From positions 1-64,000 of the forward strand of contig NZ_STGI01000007.1 in assembly GCF_004804275.1 (NCBI RefSeq): 64,000 nucleotides of DNA, written 5' to 3'. The notes under the pieces were generated by a model. It ran no database searches. It was not told where the DNA came from and saw only the letters and a program-made list of their open reading frames with translations. A program made the position numbers and the translations under genes. This document shows positions 38,437 to 49,000 of the stretch, piece by piece. Source of the stretch: Herbaspirillum sp. ST 5-3. Its GTDB lineage: Bacteria; Pseudomonadota; Gammaproteobacteria; Burkholderiales; Burkholderiaceae_D. Each line of letters begins with the position of its first letter. The stretch's first letter is position 1.

Positions 38437-39711
38437 ATGACCATGAAAGAATTGAACGCGCTGGGAAACTACGCCGAGCGCCAGGCCGCGCCGAAGACCG
38501 CCGTCTACCAGGAAGCCCACTACAATTTGCCGGACGCCAGAGGCCATTTCGGGCCTTACGGTGGCACTTTCGTTTCCGAAACCCTGACGCATGCGTTGAC
38601 CGAGCTGAAGGAAGCGTATGCGCATTATCGCAACGATCCCGATTTTCTGGCCGAATTCGAAGACGAGCTGAAGCACTTCGTCGGCCGCCCGAGCCCGATT
38701 TATCACGCCAAGCGCTGGTCCGAGAAGATGGGCGGCGCGCAAATCTATTTCAAGCGCGAAGACCTTAACCATACCGGTGCGCACAAGATCAACAACGTGA
38801 TCGGACAAGCCTTGCTGGCCAAGCGCATGGGAAAACCGCGGGTGATCGCGGAGACCGGGGCCGGCCAGCACGGAGTGGCGACCGCGACGATCTGCGCGCG
38901 TTTCGGCCTCGAATGCGTGGTCTACATGGGCGCCGAAGACGTCAGGCGCCAGGTGCAGAATGTGTATCGGATGGAACTGCTTGGCGCCAAGGTGGTGCCC
39001 GTTGAATCCGGTTCGAAGACGCTCAAGGATGCACTCAACGAAGCGATGCGCGATTGGGTGACCAATGTGGAAAACACCTTCTACATCATCGGCACCGTGG
39101 CCGGACCGCATCCGTACCCGATGATGGTGCGCGATTTTCAATCCGTGATCGGCAAGGAGTGCCTCGAGCAGATGCCGGAGATGGCAGGACGGCAGCCGGA
39201 TTACGTGGTTGCCTGTATCGGCGGCGGTTCGAATGCGATGGGTATCTTTTATCCGTACATCGATTACAAGGATGTCCAGTTGATCGGGGTTGAAGCCGCT
39301 GGCGAGGGTTTGGAAACCGGCAAGCACTCGGCTTCCTTGATTGCGGGCTCGCCCGGCGTCCTGCATGGCAATCGGACCTATCTGCTGCAGGATGAAAACG
39401 GGCAGATCACGGAAACGCATTCGGTATCCGCAGGCCTGGATTATCCGGGTGTCGGCCCTGAACATGCCTACCTGAAGGACTCCGGCCGCGCAAAGTACGT
39501 ATCGATCAGTGATGACGAGGCGATCGAGGCATTTCATACTTGCTGCCGCATCGAAGGAATCATTCCGGCACTGGAGTCCAGTCACGCATTGGCCTATGCG
39601 GCAAAGCTCGCGGCCACACTGCCCAAGGACAAGATCATTCTGGTGAATTTGTCCGGTCGTGGTGACAAGGACATGCATACCGTGGCCGAGCGGACGAAGA
39701 AGAAATTCTGA
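38437..39711 (+). CDS. trpB: tryptophan synthase beta subunit
   Basis: A 424-residue PLP enzyme that condenses indole with serine. The PLP lysine is in HTGAHKINN (near residue 110), with the family motifs [22 protein letters not shown] and GGGSNAMG. The upstream spacer carries GAGAGA as ribosome site. An in-frame ATG two codons later (38443) is also possible. The classical trpC/D/E/G genes are not in this window, as is usual for betaproteobacteria, which split the pathway. Confidence 0.97.
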   Translation: MTMKELNALGNYAERQAAPKTAVYQEAHYNLPDARGHFGPYGGTFVSETLTHALTELKEAYAHYRNDPDFLAEFEDELKHFVGRPSPIYHAKRWSEKMGGAQIYFKREDLNHTGAHKINNVIGQALLAKRMGKPRVIAETGAGQHGVATATICARFGLECVVYMGAEDVRRQVQNVYRMELLGAKVVPVESGSKTLKDALNEAMRDWVTNVENTFYIIGTVAGPHPYPMMVRDFQSVIGKECLEQMPEMAGRQPDYVVACIGGGSNAMGIFYPYIDYKDVQLIGVEAAGEGLETGKHSASLIAGSPGVLHGNRTYLLQDENGQITETHSVSAGLDYPGVGPEHAYLKDSGRAKYVSISDDEAIEAFHTCCRIEGIIPALESSHALAYAAKLAATLPKDKIILVNLSGRGDKDMHTVAERTKKKF

Positions 39712-39817
39712 TCAAGACCCTTGCATACAACACAAGTCGCTCCGATGAAGCCGCGCCAGGCGAAGTGCCGAGACGCCGGCTCTCACGGCGTGGCGGGACA
39801 ATAACGAAACCATCATC

Positions 39818-40615
39818 ATGTCAAGAATTCAATCTACCTTGTCTGCGCTTGCAGAAAAGAACAAAAAGGGTCTGATTCCGTTTATCACCGCAGGCGATCC
39901 CGCACCGGAATTGACAGTGCCGCTCATGCATGCGCTGGTTGCAGGTGGCGCGGATATCATCGAACTCGGCGTGCCTTTCTCCGATCCAATGGCGGATGGA
40001 CCAGTCATTCAGCGTGCTTCTGAACGAGCGTTGGCCAATGGTGTTGGCCTGCGTCATGTATTGCAGTTCGTCAGTGAATTTCGAACCCGCAACCAATCCA
40101 CACCGGTCGTGCTGATGGGATATGCGAATCCGATCGAGCGCATGGGCGAGGCGGCTTTCATCCAGGCTTCCAGACAGGCGGGCGTCGACGGTGTGCTGGT
40201 CGTCGATTATCCGCCGGAGGAATGCGAGGAATTTGCCGCATCCCTGAAGGAAAACGGTCTTGACCCGATTTTTCTCCTGGCTCCGACCTCCACTGATGAG
40301 CGGATCGAGCAGGTCGGGAAAATTGCAACCGGTTATGTGTACTACGTGTCGTTGAAAGGTGTGACAGGTTCGGGGCATCTGGACTTGGAGGCAGTAGCCA
40401 CAAAAATTCCGAATATCAAGAGGCACGTGAAGGTTCCCGTGGGCGTGGGGTTCGGTATCCGTGACGCTGGCACGGCGAAGGCGATTGCCTCCGTGTCCGA
40501 TGCGGTCGTCATCGGCAGCCGGATCATTCAGGAACTCGAGAACACCCCCCGCGAAAACGCGGTGCAGGCAGTACAAACATTTATCTCCGGCATCCGCAAG
40601 GCGCTGGACGAATAA
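39818..40615 (+). CDS. trpA: tryptophan synthase alpha subunit
   Basis: A 265-residue TIM-barrel protein that cleaves indole-3-glycerol phosphate. Catalytic motifs are [18 protein letters not shown] (Glu near 50, Asp near 61), with the GVGFGI phosphate site. It is separated from trpB by 106 bases that hold only a small GC hairpin (39773-39791) and no inserted gene. Confidence 0.97.
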   Translation: MSRIQSTLSALAEKNKKGLIPFITAGDPAPELTVPLMHALVAGGADIIELGVPFSDPMADGPVIQRASERALANGVGLRHVLQFVSEFRTRNQSTPVVLMGYANPIERMGEAAFIQASRQAGVDGVLVVDYPPEECEEFAASLKENGLDPIFLLAPTSTDERIEQVGKIATGYVYYVSLKGVTGSGHLDLEAVATKIPNIKRHVKVPVGVGFGIRDAGTAKAIASVSDAVVIGSRIIQELENTPRENAVQAVQTFISGIRKALDE

Positions 40616-40655
40616 GATCCTTTAAACGTGGCAAATTTGCTATCAACCTCGCATA

Positions 40656-40684
40656 TTGGCGCGCGTCAAGTCGAGCGGTACAAT
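40656..40684 (+). promoter_or_regulatory. candidate sigma70 promoter for accD
   Basis: TTGGCG (40656-40661) and TACAAT (40679-40684) are 17 bases apart, 31 bases before the accD ATG, in an otherwise empty trpA-accD spacer. Confidence 0.5.
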
Positions 40685-40715
40685 GCGGAACCTAAAAAAT
40701 CGAGAAGAGGTCACG

Positions 40716-41588
40716 ATGAGCTGGCTTGAAAAACTGCTTCCTCCGCGCATTCAGCGCTCCGAATCCACCAATCGCAGGTCGGTTCCGGAAGGGCTCTGGG
40801 TCAAATGCCCGTCATGCGAGGCCGTGCTCTATCGTACCGATCTTGAATCCAACCTTCACGTCTGTCCGAAATGCGACCATCACATGCGCATCCGCGCACG
40901 CGAGCGCCTCGACACTTTGCTCGATGCAGGCGGCCGCTATGAGATCGGCCAGGAGACCCTGCCTGTCGATACGTTGAAATTCAAGGACAGCAAGAAATAT
41001 CCCGACCGCTTGAAGGACGCGATGGAAGCTACCGGCGAAACCGACGCCATGGTGGTCATGGGCGGTTCGATCATGACGCTGCCGGTTGTGGTCGCCTGTT
41101 TCGAATTCGAATTCATGGGCGGCTCCATGGGGTCGGTTGTTGGCGAGCGCTTTGTGCGTGGCGCGCAAACCGCGCTGGAGCAAAAGGTGCCATTCATCTG
41201 CATTACCGCCACCGGCGGTGCGCGCATGCAGGAAGGTCTGCTGTCGCTCATGCAAATGGCAAAGACGACAGCGATGCTGACCAAGCTGTCGGAGAAGAAG
41301 CTGCCGTTCATTTCGGTGCTGACTGATCCGACCATGGGTGGCGTATCGGCTTCCTTTGCGTTCATGGGCGACGTGGTGATTGCGGAACCCAAGGCATTGA
41401 TCGGCTTCGCCGGGCCGCGCGTGATCGAGAACACGGTACGCGAGAAACTGCCGGAGGGCTTCCAGCGTGCCGAATTCCTGGTGCAGAAGGGCGCGGTCGA
41501 TATGATCGTCGACCGCCGCAAGATGCGCGAAGAAATCGCCCATTTGCTGGCTTTGCTGCAGAATCAGCCGGCGGAAGTCCTGGCCTGA
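40716..41588 (+). CDS. accD: acetyl-CoA carboxylase carboxyltransferase subunit beta
   Basis: A 290-residue AccD. An N-terminal zinc ribbon with two CxxC pairs (KCPSC and VCPKC, residues ~27-50) is followed by the crotonase-like transferase domain ([20 protein letters not shown], then [12 protein letters not shown]). With AccA it transfers the carboxyl group from biotin to acetyl-CoA to make malonyl-CoA. ATG 40716 has AGAGG upstream and the family start [10 protein letters not shown]. An intrinsic terminator follows. Confidence 0.97.
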   Translation: MSWLEKLLPPRIQRSESTNRRSVPEGLWVKCPSCEAVLYRTDLESNLHVCPKCDHHMRIRARERLDTLLDAGGRYEIGQETLPVDTLKFKDSKKYPDRLKDAMEATGETDAMVVMGGSIMTLPVVVACFEFEFMGGSMGSVVGERFVRGAQTALEQKVPFICITATGGARMQEGLLSLMQMAKTTAMLTKLSEKKLPFISVLTDPTMGGVSASFAFMGDVVIAEPKALIGFAGPRVIENTVREKLPEGFQRAEFLVQKGAVDMIVDRRKMREEIAHLLALLQNQPAEVLA

Positions 41589-41607
41589 ATATTGAATGAA
41601 CATCCCG

Positions 41608-41637
41608 AGCCCGGACCGGCGCAGGTCCGGGCTTTTT
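41608..41637 (+). terminator. intrinsic terminator after accD
   Basis: AGCCCGGACC (41608-41617) pairs with GGTCCGGGCT (41624-41633), with a six-base loop and a T run to 41637. It lies 16 bases before the folC ATG, so folC transcription depends on read-through or a promoter inside accD. Confidence 0.92.
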
Positions 41638-41653
41638 ACTTTCGGCATCCCTT

Positions 41654-42958
41654 ATGCAAAACCTTTCCACCACACTGACTGACTGGCTTGCCCTGCTGGA
41701 GACGATGCATCCTAAAGCCATCGATATGGGGCTGGAGCGCGTCGCGCAGGTAAAGGATCGCCTGGATATCAGGTTTGACTGTCCCGTGATCATCGTCGGC
41801 GGCACGAACGGCAAAGGGTCGACTTGCGCAATGCTGGAGTCGATCCTGCTGCGGGCCGGGTATCGTGTCGGTTTGTACACCTCTCCGCATCTGCTGGACT
41901 TCAATGAGCGTGCTCGCATCGATGGCGAACCTGCCACGGATCAGGTGCTGGTCGAGCAGTTTGCCGCCGTGGAGGAGAAGCGTGGTGATGTGTCGCTTAC
42001 CTATTTCGAATTCACCACACTCGCGGTTCTGCGACTGTTCTCGCAGGCGAAACTGGATGCGGTAATCCTGGAAGTCGGCCTGGGCGGACGGCTGGATGCG
42101 GTCAATGTGCTCGACGCGGACGTCGCCATTGTTACCAGCGTGGACATCGATCATACGGAATACCTGGGGGAGACACGCGAGCAGATCGGTTTCGAGAAAG
42201 CCGGCATTTTCCGGTCCGGCAAGACAGCCATTTGCGGCGACCCGGTGCCGCCCCAATCCTTGATCGATCACGCGACGGCTATTGGCGCTGATCTCTGGCT
42301 CTTTGGTCGCGACTACAACTACGCAGGCGACAAGCAGCAGTGGAATTACGGTGGCCGCTCGCAACGCCGCAATTCGCTTGGCTATCCGTCCCTGCGAGGT
42401 GCGAACCAGTTGCTGAACGCATCCGCGGCGCTGGCTGCACTGGAGGCTTTGCGCCAGCGCTTGCCGGTCGGCGCGCAGGAAGTGCGCAATGGTCTCGTGA
42501 TGGTCGATTTGCCGGGCCGGTTCCAGGTGCTGCCCGGCCGCCCGACGGTCATCCTGGATGTCGCGCATAATCCGCATGCGGCAGCGACGCTCGCGCAAAA
42601 CCTCAAGCACATGGCCTTTCATCCGTATACCTATGCGGTGTTCGGCGCAATGCAGGACAAGGACATCAGCGGCGTCATCGCGCAACTGAAGGATCTGGTC
42701 GACCACTGGTGCGTCACGGACCTCCCTCTGCCGCGCGCCGCCACTGCGGAGCAGCTCAGGCAGAAACTGCTGGAAGCCGGTGTGGCGCCGCAGGCACAGA
42801 CCGGATCCGAGCGTACCATCCAGACCTTTTCCTCGCCCGCCGAGGCTTTTGCGAATGCTCGGAGCAGGGCGGGGGAGAATGATAGAATTGCGGTTTTCGG
42901 ATCCTTCCTGACTGTCGCCGGCGTGATGGAGGCCAGAAGGGCCGAAGGCTTGTCTTGA
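41654..42958 (+). CDS. folC: bifunctional folylpolyglutamate synthase/dihydrofolate synthase
   Basis: A 434-residue Mur-ligase-family enzyme. The ATP-binding P-loop is VGGTNGKGSTC (near residue 52), with LYTSPHLLDFNERARI, EVGLGGRLDAVN and the C-terminal DVAHNPHA. It joins glutamate to dihydropteroate and folates. It starts right after the accD terminator and is followed by the SPOR gene after 60 bases. Confidence 0.96.
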   Translation: MQNLSTTLTDWLALLETMHPKAIDMGLERVAQVKDRLDIRFDCPVIIVGGTNGKGSTCAMLESILLRAGYRVGLYTSPHLLDFNERARIDGEPATDQVLVEQFAAVEEKRGDVSLTYFEFTTLAVLRLFSQAKLDAVILEVGLGGRLDAVNVLDADVAIVTSVDIDHTEYLGETREQIGFEKAGIFRSGKTAICGDPVPPQSLIDHATAIGADLWLFGRDYNYAGDKQQWNYGGRSQRRNSLGYPSLRGANQLLNASAALAALEALRQRLPVGAQEVRNGLVMVDLPGRFQVLPGRPTVILDVAHNPHAAATLAQNLKHMAFHPYTYAVFGAMQDKDISGVIAQLKDLVDHWCVTDLPLPRAATAEQLRQKLLEAGVAPQAQTGSERTIQTFSSPAEAFANARSRAGENDRIAVFGSFLTVAGVMEARRAEGLS

Positions 42959-43018
42959 TTGACATGACGATGTATCAAGGCTGCTTCTGAATTTACTGAT
43001 GGACTTCATTTTTATCGC

Positions 43019-43930
43019 ATGAGCTTGTTCTCGTTCCTTCGCAAAAACAAGCAAGAATCCGCCTCCGACGACAGCGCGTTTTATTCGCGTGCGGAGGAAG
43101 AATCCAAGGCGGTCCGCGGCCGCGCCAAGCGCCGCAAGTCAGCCCAGGGCAGCCAGGGTGACGATCCGGTAGACCCAGTCCTGCCCGAGAAGAAGCGCGC
43201 ACGTCGACGCCTGATCGGCGCGGTCGCGCTGGTGCTTGCGGCCGTGATCGGTTTGCCAATGATTCTGGATTCGGAACCGAAACCGCTGGCAGACGACATC
43301 AGCATCCAGATACCTTCCAAGGACAAGCTGACAGCCTCGAACAACCCGCGGCCGGCCACGACGTCCCGAGTGGCTGCCTCGGATGCCCTCGATCCGAAGG
43401 AGGAAATGGTCGATACGGCGGTTGCTCCACCCGCCGCATCCGAAACGAAACCTGCGGACAAGAAGGTGGCCGTTACCGCAACTCCTGCGCAGCCGGCTGA
43501 AGCCAAGGCGAAAATCCTCTCCAAGCCGGAAGCCGAGATGGTCAAGACTGCCATCGTCGAAAAGCCGGCCAGCAGCACGCAGGCGCCAGCCAAGACCGAA
43601 GCCAAGGCCGAAGCCAAATCGACGGAAAAGTCCCAGGATGCTGCGCGCGCCAAGGCGCTGCTGGAAGGGAAACCGGATCCGAAGGCGGCCGAGAAAAAAT
43701 CCGGAAAGTTTGTCGTCCAGGTTGCTGCGCTCGCTTCGAAGGACAAGGTCGATGAGCTGCAGTCCAAGTTGAAAGGCGCTGGCATCAAGTCGTACACGCA
43801 AAAAGTTGCGACAAGCTCGGGTGATCGCACCCGCATTCGCGTCGGCCCCTTCGCCAGCAAGGAAGAAGCAGAAAAGGTGCGTGCCAAGATCGTTAAACTG
43901 GGATTGAACGGCACGCTGGTGCCCGCTTGA
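43019..43930 (+). CDS. SPOR domain cell-division protein (DedD-like)
   Basis: A 303-residue bitopic protein. A charged cytoplasmic N-terminus (~1-62) is followed by one transmembrane helix (~63-80, LIGAVALVLAAVIGLPMIL), a long Ala/Lys/Pro/Glu-rich periplasmic linker (~90-225), and a C-terminal SPOR domain (~228-303, FVVQVAALASKDKVDELQSKL...RVGPFASKEEAEKV). SPOR domains bind glycan strands lacking stem peptides at the septum. Position folC-SPOR-cvpA-purF is that of dedD in many proteobacteria. Confidence 0.92.
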   Translation: MSLFSFLRKNKQESASDDSAFYSRAEEESKAVRGRAKRRKSAQGSQGDDPVDPVLPEKKRARRRLIGAVALVLAAVIGLPMILDSEPKPLADDISIQIPSKDKLTASNNPRPATTSRVAASDALDPKEEMVDTAVAPPAASETKPADKKVAVTATPAQPAEAKAKILSKPEAEMVKTAIVEKPASSTQAPAKTEAKAEAKSTEKSQDAARAKALLEGKPDPKAAEKKSGKFVVQVAALASKDKVDELQSKLKGAGIKSYTQKVATSSGDRTRIRVGPFASKEEAEKVRAKIVKLGLNGTLVPA

Positions 43931-43943
43931 ATTTCACTCGACT

Positions 43944-44432
43944 GTGACGATATTCGATTACTTGGTCCTGTTCGTGCTGATTTGTTCGGTGGTGATCAGC
44001 ACTCTGCGCGGATTGGTAAAAGAAATATTGTCGTTGCTGGGCTGGATCGTGTCCTTCGTGGTTGCCAATGCCTACGGCGAGGACCTGGCGGCTTTGCTGC
44101 CTGACATGGTTCCGGGCAATGTAACGCGACTGATTGTGGCATTTATTGCATTGTTTATCGGCGTCAGGCTGTTGATGATGTTGTTGAACCTGGCTGTCGA
44201 TGCGGTAATAAAGGCGAGCGGACTGAGCTTGGCTGATCGGGGGCTCGGAGGTTTGTTCGGACTCGCGCGTGGCCTGCTCATCGTGCTGGCTGCCGTGCTG
44301 ATTTGCGGAATGACGGCCATTCCGCAGCAGCCATTCTGGAAAGACGCAGTGTTAAGTCCGCTGGCGGAAACCGCCGCGCGCACGGTCAAACCTTTCCTGC
44401 CAGGCGATTTCGCCCGGCACGTACAGTTTTAA
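43944..44432 (+). CDS. cvpA: CvpA family membrane protein
   Basis: A 162-residue inner-membrane protein with four predicted helices, starting MTIFDYLVLFVLICSVVISTLRGLVKEILSLLGW as in the CvpA/colicin V production family. It is required in enterics for colicin V export and has been linked to envelope tolerance. It uses a GTG start at 43944 without a clear Shine-Dalgarno. The cvpA-purF pair is conserved. Confidence 0.93.
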   Translation: MTIFDYLVLFVLICSVVISTLRGLVKEILSLLGWIVSFVVANAYGEDLAALLPDMVPGNVTRLIVAFIALFIGVRLLMMLLNLAVDAVIKASGLSLADRGLGGLFGLARGLLIVLAAVLICGMTAIPQQPFWKDAVLSPLAETAARTVKPFLPGDFARHVQF

Positions 44433-44456
44433 ATTGTCTTAGTTGAGGAGTCCACC

Positions 44457-45974
44457 ATGTGTGGCATTGTTGGCGTTGTTTCTCATGGCCCGGTTAACCA
44501 GCTGATCTACGATGCGTTGTTGCTCTTGCAGCATCGCGGGCAGGATGCTGCAGGCATCGCAACCAATCACGGCAATACATTCTCGATGCACAAGGCCAAC
44601 GGCCTCGTACGCGACGTCTTCCGTACGCGCAACATGCGGTCCTTGCCCGGCAACGCCGGCATCGGCCAGGTGCGTTATCCGACTGCGGGTTCCGACAGCG
44701 AGGAAGAGGCGCAGCCGTTCTATGTGAATGCGCCTTTCGGCATCATCCTCGCCCATAACGGCAACTTGACCAACTGGGAACAGCTCAAGATCGAGATGTT
44801 CAAGAATGATCGCCGCCACATCAATACCGACTCCGATTCCGAAGTCTTGCTGAATGTGCTGGCACATGAAATCCAGCAGGCGACCACCGGCTATTCACTC
44901 GACCCGACGGCCTTGTTCAAGGCAGTTTCCGCGCTGCATAAGCGTGTGCGCGGCTCCTATGCGGTGGTTGCGCAGATCGCAGGCTATGGCTTGCTGGCTT
45001 TCCGTGATCCGTTCGGCATCCGGCCACTCTGCATCGGCTTCAACGATAGCGAGAAAGGGCCGGAATACATGCTGGCCAGCGAATCTGTTGCTCTGGAAGG
45101 CCTGGGCTTCCGCTTCCTGCGCGACGTGATGCCCGGGGAAGCGATCTTCATCGATCTCGACGGCAAGCTCTACAACCAGCAATGCGCGGAAAATCCGGTC
45201 TTGAATCCCTGCGCATTTGAATTTGTTTATCTTGCACGTCCGGACTCAGTGATCGATGGCGCGTCGGTCTACGCAACGCGCCTGAAGATGGGCGAGTACC
45301 TGGCAGAGAAAATCAGGAAGCAGTTCTCCACTGGCGACATCGACGTCGTCATGCCGATTCCCGATTCTTCCCGTCCTGCAGCCATGGAATTGGCGTTGAA
45401 GCTGAACCTGGAATATCGCGAAGGCTTCATCAAGAACCGTTATATCGGCCGGACCTTCATCATGCCCGGCCAGGCGGAACGCAAGAAGTCCGTGCGCCAG
45501 AAGCTCAATGCCATCAGCAGCGAGTTCAAGGGCAAGAGCGTGTTGCTGGTCGATGATTCCATCGTGCGTGGCACGACCAGCCGCGAGATCGTGCAGATGG
45601 CGCGTGACTCCGGCGCCAAGCGCGTGATCTTTGCTTCTGCCGCACCACCGGTGAAATATCCGAACGTCTATGGCATCGATATGCCGACGCGCAATGAGTT
45701 GATTGCGCACGGCCGCACGGAAGAGGAAGTGTGCCGGGAAATCACTGCCGACGCGCTGGTTTATCAGGATGTTGAGGCGCTCAAACGCGCGATCTCCGAC
45801 GTCAATCCGATGCTCAAGCGCTTCGAGGCTTCTTGCTTCGATGGCATCTACGTGACGGGCGATATTTCGCGCGACTATCTTGATCGGATCGAATTCGCTC
45901 GCAATAATCCGAAGCCCTCCAACGAGGACGCGGTGCGCTCGCAATTGAATCTGAATCTCGCGCGCGTCGACTGA
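44457..45974 (+). CDS. purF: amidophosphoribosyltransferase
   Basis: A 505-residue PurF. The N-terminal nucleophile is Cys2 (MCGIVGVV), then the class II glutaminase motifs (RYPTAGSDSEEEAQPF; LAHNGNLTN), and a C-terminal phosphoribosyltransferase domain with the PRPP loop VLLVDDSIVRGTTS. It catalyses the first committed step of purine synthesis. GAGGAG lies 8-13 bases before the ATG. An intrinsic terminator follows. Confidence 0.97.
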   Translation: MCGIVGVVSHGPVNQLIYDALLLLQHRGQDAAGIATNHGNTFSMHKANGLVRDVFRTRNMRSLPGNAGIGQVRYPTAGSDSEEEAQPFYVNAPFGIILAHNGNLTNWEQLKIEMFKNDRRHINTDSDSEVLLNVLAHEIQQATTGYSLDPTALFKAVSALHKRVRGSYAVVAQIAGYGLLAFRDPFGIRPLCIGFNDSEKGPEYMLASESVALEGLGFRFLRDVMPGEAIFIDLDGKLYNQQCAENPVLNPCAFEFVYLARPDSVIDGASVYATRLKMGEYLAEKIRKQFSTGDIDVVMPIPDSSRPAAMELALKLNLEYREGFIKNRYIGRTFIMPGQAERKKSVRQKLNAISSEFKGKSVLLVDDSIVRGTTSREIVQMARDSGAKRVIFASAAPPVKYPNVYGIDMPTRNELIAHGRTEEEVCREITADALVYQDVEALKRAISDVNPMLKRFEASCFDGIYVTGDISRDYLDRIEFARNNPKPSNEDAVRSQLNLNLARVD

Positions 45975-45995
45975 CGCTGTTGCTGCCGAGGAAGC

Positions 45996-46030
45996 AAGCC
46001 CGCCGCCCGATGAAGGCTGCGGGCTTTTTT
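45996..46030 (+). terminator. intrinsic terminator after purF
   Basis: AAGCCCGC (45996-46003) pairs with GCGGGCTT (46019-46026), followed by a T run to 46030. It lies between the convergent purF and EAL-protein genes and closes the folC-SPOR-cvpA-purF unit. Confidence 0.82.
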
Positions 46031-46040
46031 GTTGTCCTCG

Positions 46041-49000
46041 CTAATGAAGCACGCGCCCCAGCAGCGACGCGAATTCCCGCGCGGGCAAGGGCTTGCTGAA
46101 ATAGTATCCCTGCATTTCGTCGCAATGATGATCGCGCAAAAATGCGACCTGTTCTTCGGTCTCTACACCTTCTGCGATGACCTTGAGATTGAGGCTGTGA
46201 CCCAGCGAGATAACGGTGCTGGTGATGATGGCGTCATCCGTGTCGGTTACGATATCGCGCACGAAGGACTGATCGATTTTCAAGTGATGCAGCGGGAAGC
46301 GCTTCAGGTAGCTGAGGCTTGAATAGCCGGTGCCGAAATCATCGATCGACAGCTGGACACCGAGATCCTTGAGTTCCTTCATTTTGGTGATGAACAGCTC
46401 GGCACTGTTCATCACGATGCTCTCCGTCAGTTCCAGCTCCAGATGCCTGGCCTCGAGTCCCATGTTTTCCAATGCATTGGAGACCGACTCCACCAGGTCT
46501 TCCTGGCGGAACTGACGCGCGGACAGATTCACCGAGACGCTGATCGTCGGTAATCCGGCGTTTTGCCATGCCTTGTTTTGCGCGCAGGCAGTGTGCAATA
46601 CCCACTCGCCGATCGGTATGATCAGGCCGATCTCTTCGGCCATCGGGATGAAAAGCGTGGGCGACACCAGGCCCATCTCGGGATGATGCCAGCGGATCAA
46701 GGCTTCGGCGCCGATGATGCGGCCGCTGTGCGCATCGACCTTGGGTTGATAGAACAGTTCGAACTCATCACGGTCGAGCGCCCTGCGCAGCGCGCTTTCC
46801 AGTTCGGCGCGTTCCAGCGCTCGTGCGCTCATCTCGTGCGAATAAAACTGAAGCGCGTTGCCGTGCTCCTCCTTGGCGCGATACATCGCGTTGTCGGCAT
46901 TGCGCAGAAGGGATTGCATATCGTCGCCGTCGTCGGGATACAGCGTCGCACCGATGCTCACCGTAACGAACAGTTCGTGCCCTTCAACCAGGAACGGCAT
47001 TGCAAAGGCGTCGAATATCTTGAATGCAACCGCGGTAACATCCTGCGGCCTCGGCAGATCCGGCAGGAGAATGATGAATTCATCGCCGCCCTGGCGTGCA
47101 ACCGTATCGCCGTCGCGCACGACCTGCCTGAGGCGTTTGGATACTTCAAGCAGCAAGGTGTCGCCGAGCTCATGTCCGAAGCTGTCGTTGATGCTCTTGA
47201 ACCGGTCCAGATCGAGAAACAGCACAGCCAGCAGCAAACCATTTCGACGCGCGTGCGCCATCGCCTGTCCGATGCGATCGCCGAGCAGGTTGCGGTTGGC
47301 CAGGCCGGTCAAGGCATCGTGATCGGCCAGATATTCGATGCGCGCTTCGTATTCCTTGCGCTCGCTGATGTCGATCGTGACGCCGTCGAAGCGCAGTAGT
47401 TCGTCTTTGTCGTTGCGGATGGCCCTGGCCCGCTCCTCGACCCAGCGGATTTCGCCGTCAGGGCGGACGATTCTGTATTCCTGCCTGCAACTGGCCGATT
47501 CGCGCAGCCTTTCATGCGCCGCCTGTACCGCCGCTTTGTCCTCGGGGTGCACGGCTTCAAACCAGAGATTCCGGTTCTCGTAAAACTGTCGCAGCGGTCG
47601 GCCATAGATTCTCTCGGCCATCGAATTCAGGTAGATGAATCCCGTCTCCGTAGCCGACCACACCACATTGTCGATGGAGTCCAGGATGCCGGAGAGTTTT
47701 TCCTCGGCGGCCCGCAGGTCTCGCTCCGCCTTCTCGTGCGCAGCCCTGGTACGCAGGCTCATCACACCGTAGGCGATGTCATCGGCGAGCGCCTCGAATG
47801 TAATGATCTGTTCTGCATCGAACGAATTGGGTTCTTCTTCGTAAATCGTGAGAACGCCGAAGACCTGTCCGTTGTATCTGAGCGGAAGCGAGACGGCAAG
47901 CGCGTGCTCGTACCAGCCGTTTGTCTTCAACGTATCCTGGTCGGCATAGGCAAGCGCCCAGGGGCGTAGCGGATCGAACAACGTCACCGTCGTTGGGGCT
48001 GGCATCCGATTCGCCACTTCCTTGCACGGCGATTCGATCTCTCCTGCGGGGGGCGAACCAGCCCATGCCATCGGTTTCATGCGGCCTTGCGTATCGCCAT
48101 ACATGATGCAAGCCGCGTGATAACCGCCTGCCTCGACAATGGTGCGGCACATTTCGTTGAGCAGGTTCGCTTCGTCGTTTGCGTGCACCATGACGTGGTT
48201 GCACTCCGCCATCACGGTTCGGGCGGAGAGCATTCGGCGCAATGCGTCCTGTGCCTGCTTGCGGTCGCTCACCTCGACGGTCAATTGCGAGTGCTTTTTC
48301 TGGATTTCGCTGTACAGTGCCAAGTTCTCATAGACGGTTGCCAATTGTGCGGCAACGGTTGCCGCTGCGCGTTCATCCGCTTCGCTGAATCCGTCCGCTC
48401 CGAGTTTGTCGACGAGGTAGAGCCATCCGAATACATTGTCTTGCGACGCCACCGGGACGGCGAGCAGGGAATGTACCGGCGGGTGCGTCGGCGGCAGGCC
48501 GACGCGCTGCGGATCGCCGTCCAGCCCGCTCAGACGCTTGGCAGAGCGATCGATGAGTACGGCACCGAGCAGGCCATCTCGCGACCGAGGCGTCTCCATC
48601 AAGTTAAGAGCGGGTTCATCCAGGCCACGTGTAATGAAGTGCTCGAGATGCTCGTCGTCGGAGCTCAATATCCCGATTACCACGTATTTGGCGAGACAGA
48701 TGTCTTGCACTACGCGGCAGCTGATTTCGAGCAAATGCGTGGGATCCCGCTCGGCGGCCAGTTCAATGCCGAGTTCGATCAAGGCCGTGAGGCGCAGGCT
48801 GACCGTCTGCAGGCTGGACAGCGCCTTGGAGAGGCGCTGCACCATGTGTTGCAAACTCTCGATGTCAGCGCGATCGGCACTTTTTTCATTTGCCAACGCT
48901 GACATCAAATCGCTGCTGCTTTTCAGGTCGGCGAGATATCTGGAGAGTTCATGGTCTAGCCCTGCCATGCGGGGCGTCTCCGTCAGTGGTGATGGTCGCG

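Noticed and set aside
38314-39678. 454-codon antisense frame
   Set aside because: Opposite trpB, composition typical of an antisense frame. trpB motifs are unambiguous.
41636-43054. 472-codon antisense frame
   Set aside because: Opposite folC with no recognisable motif.
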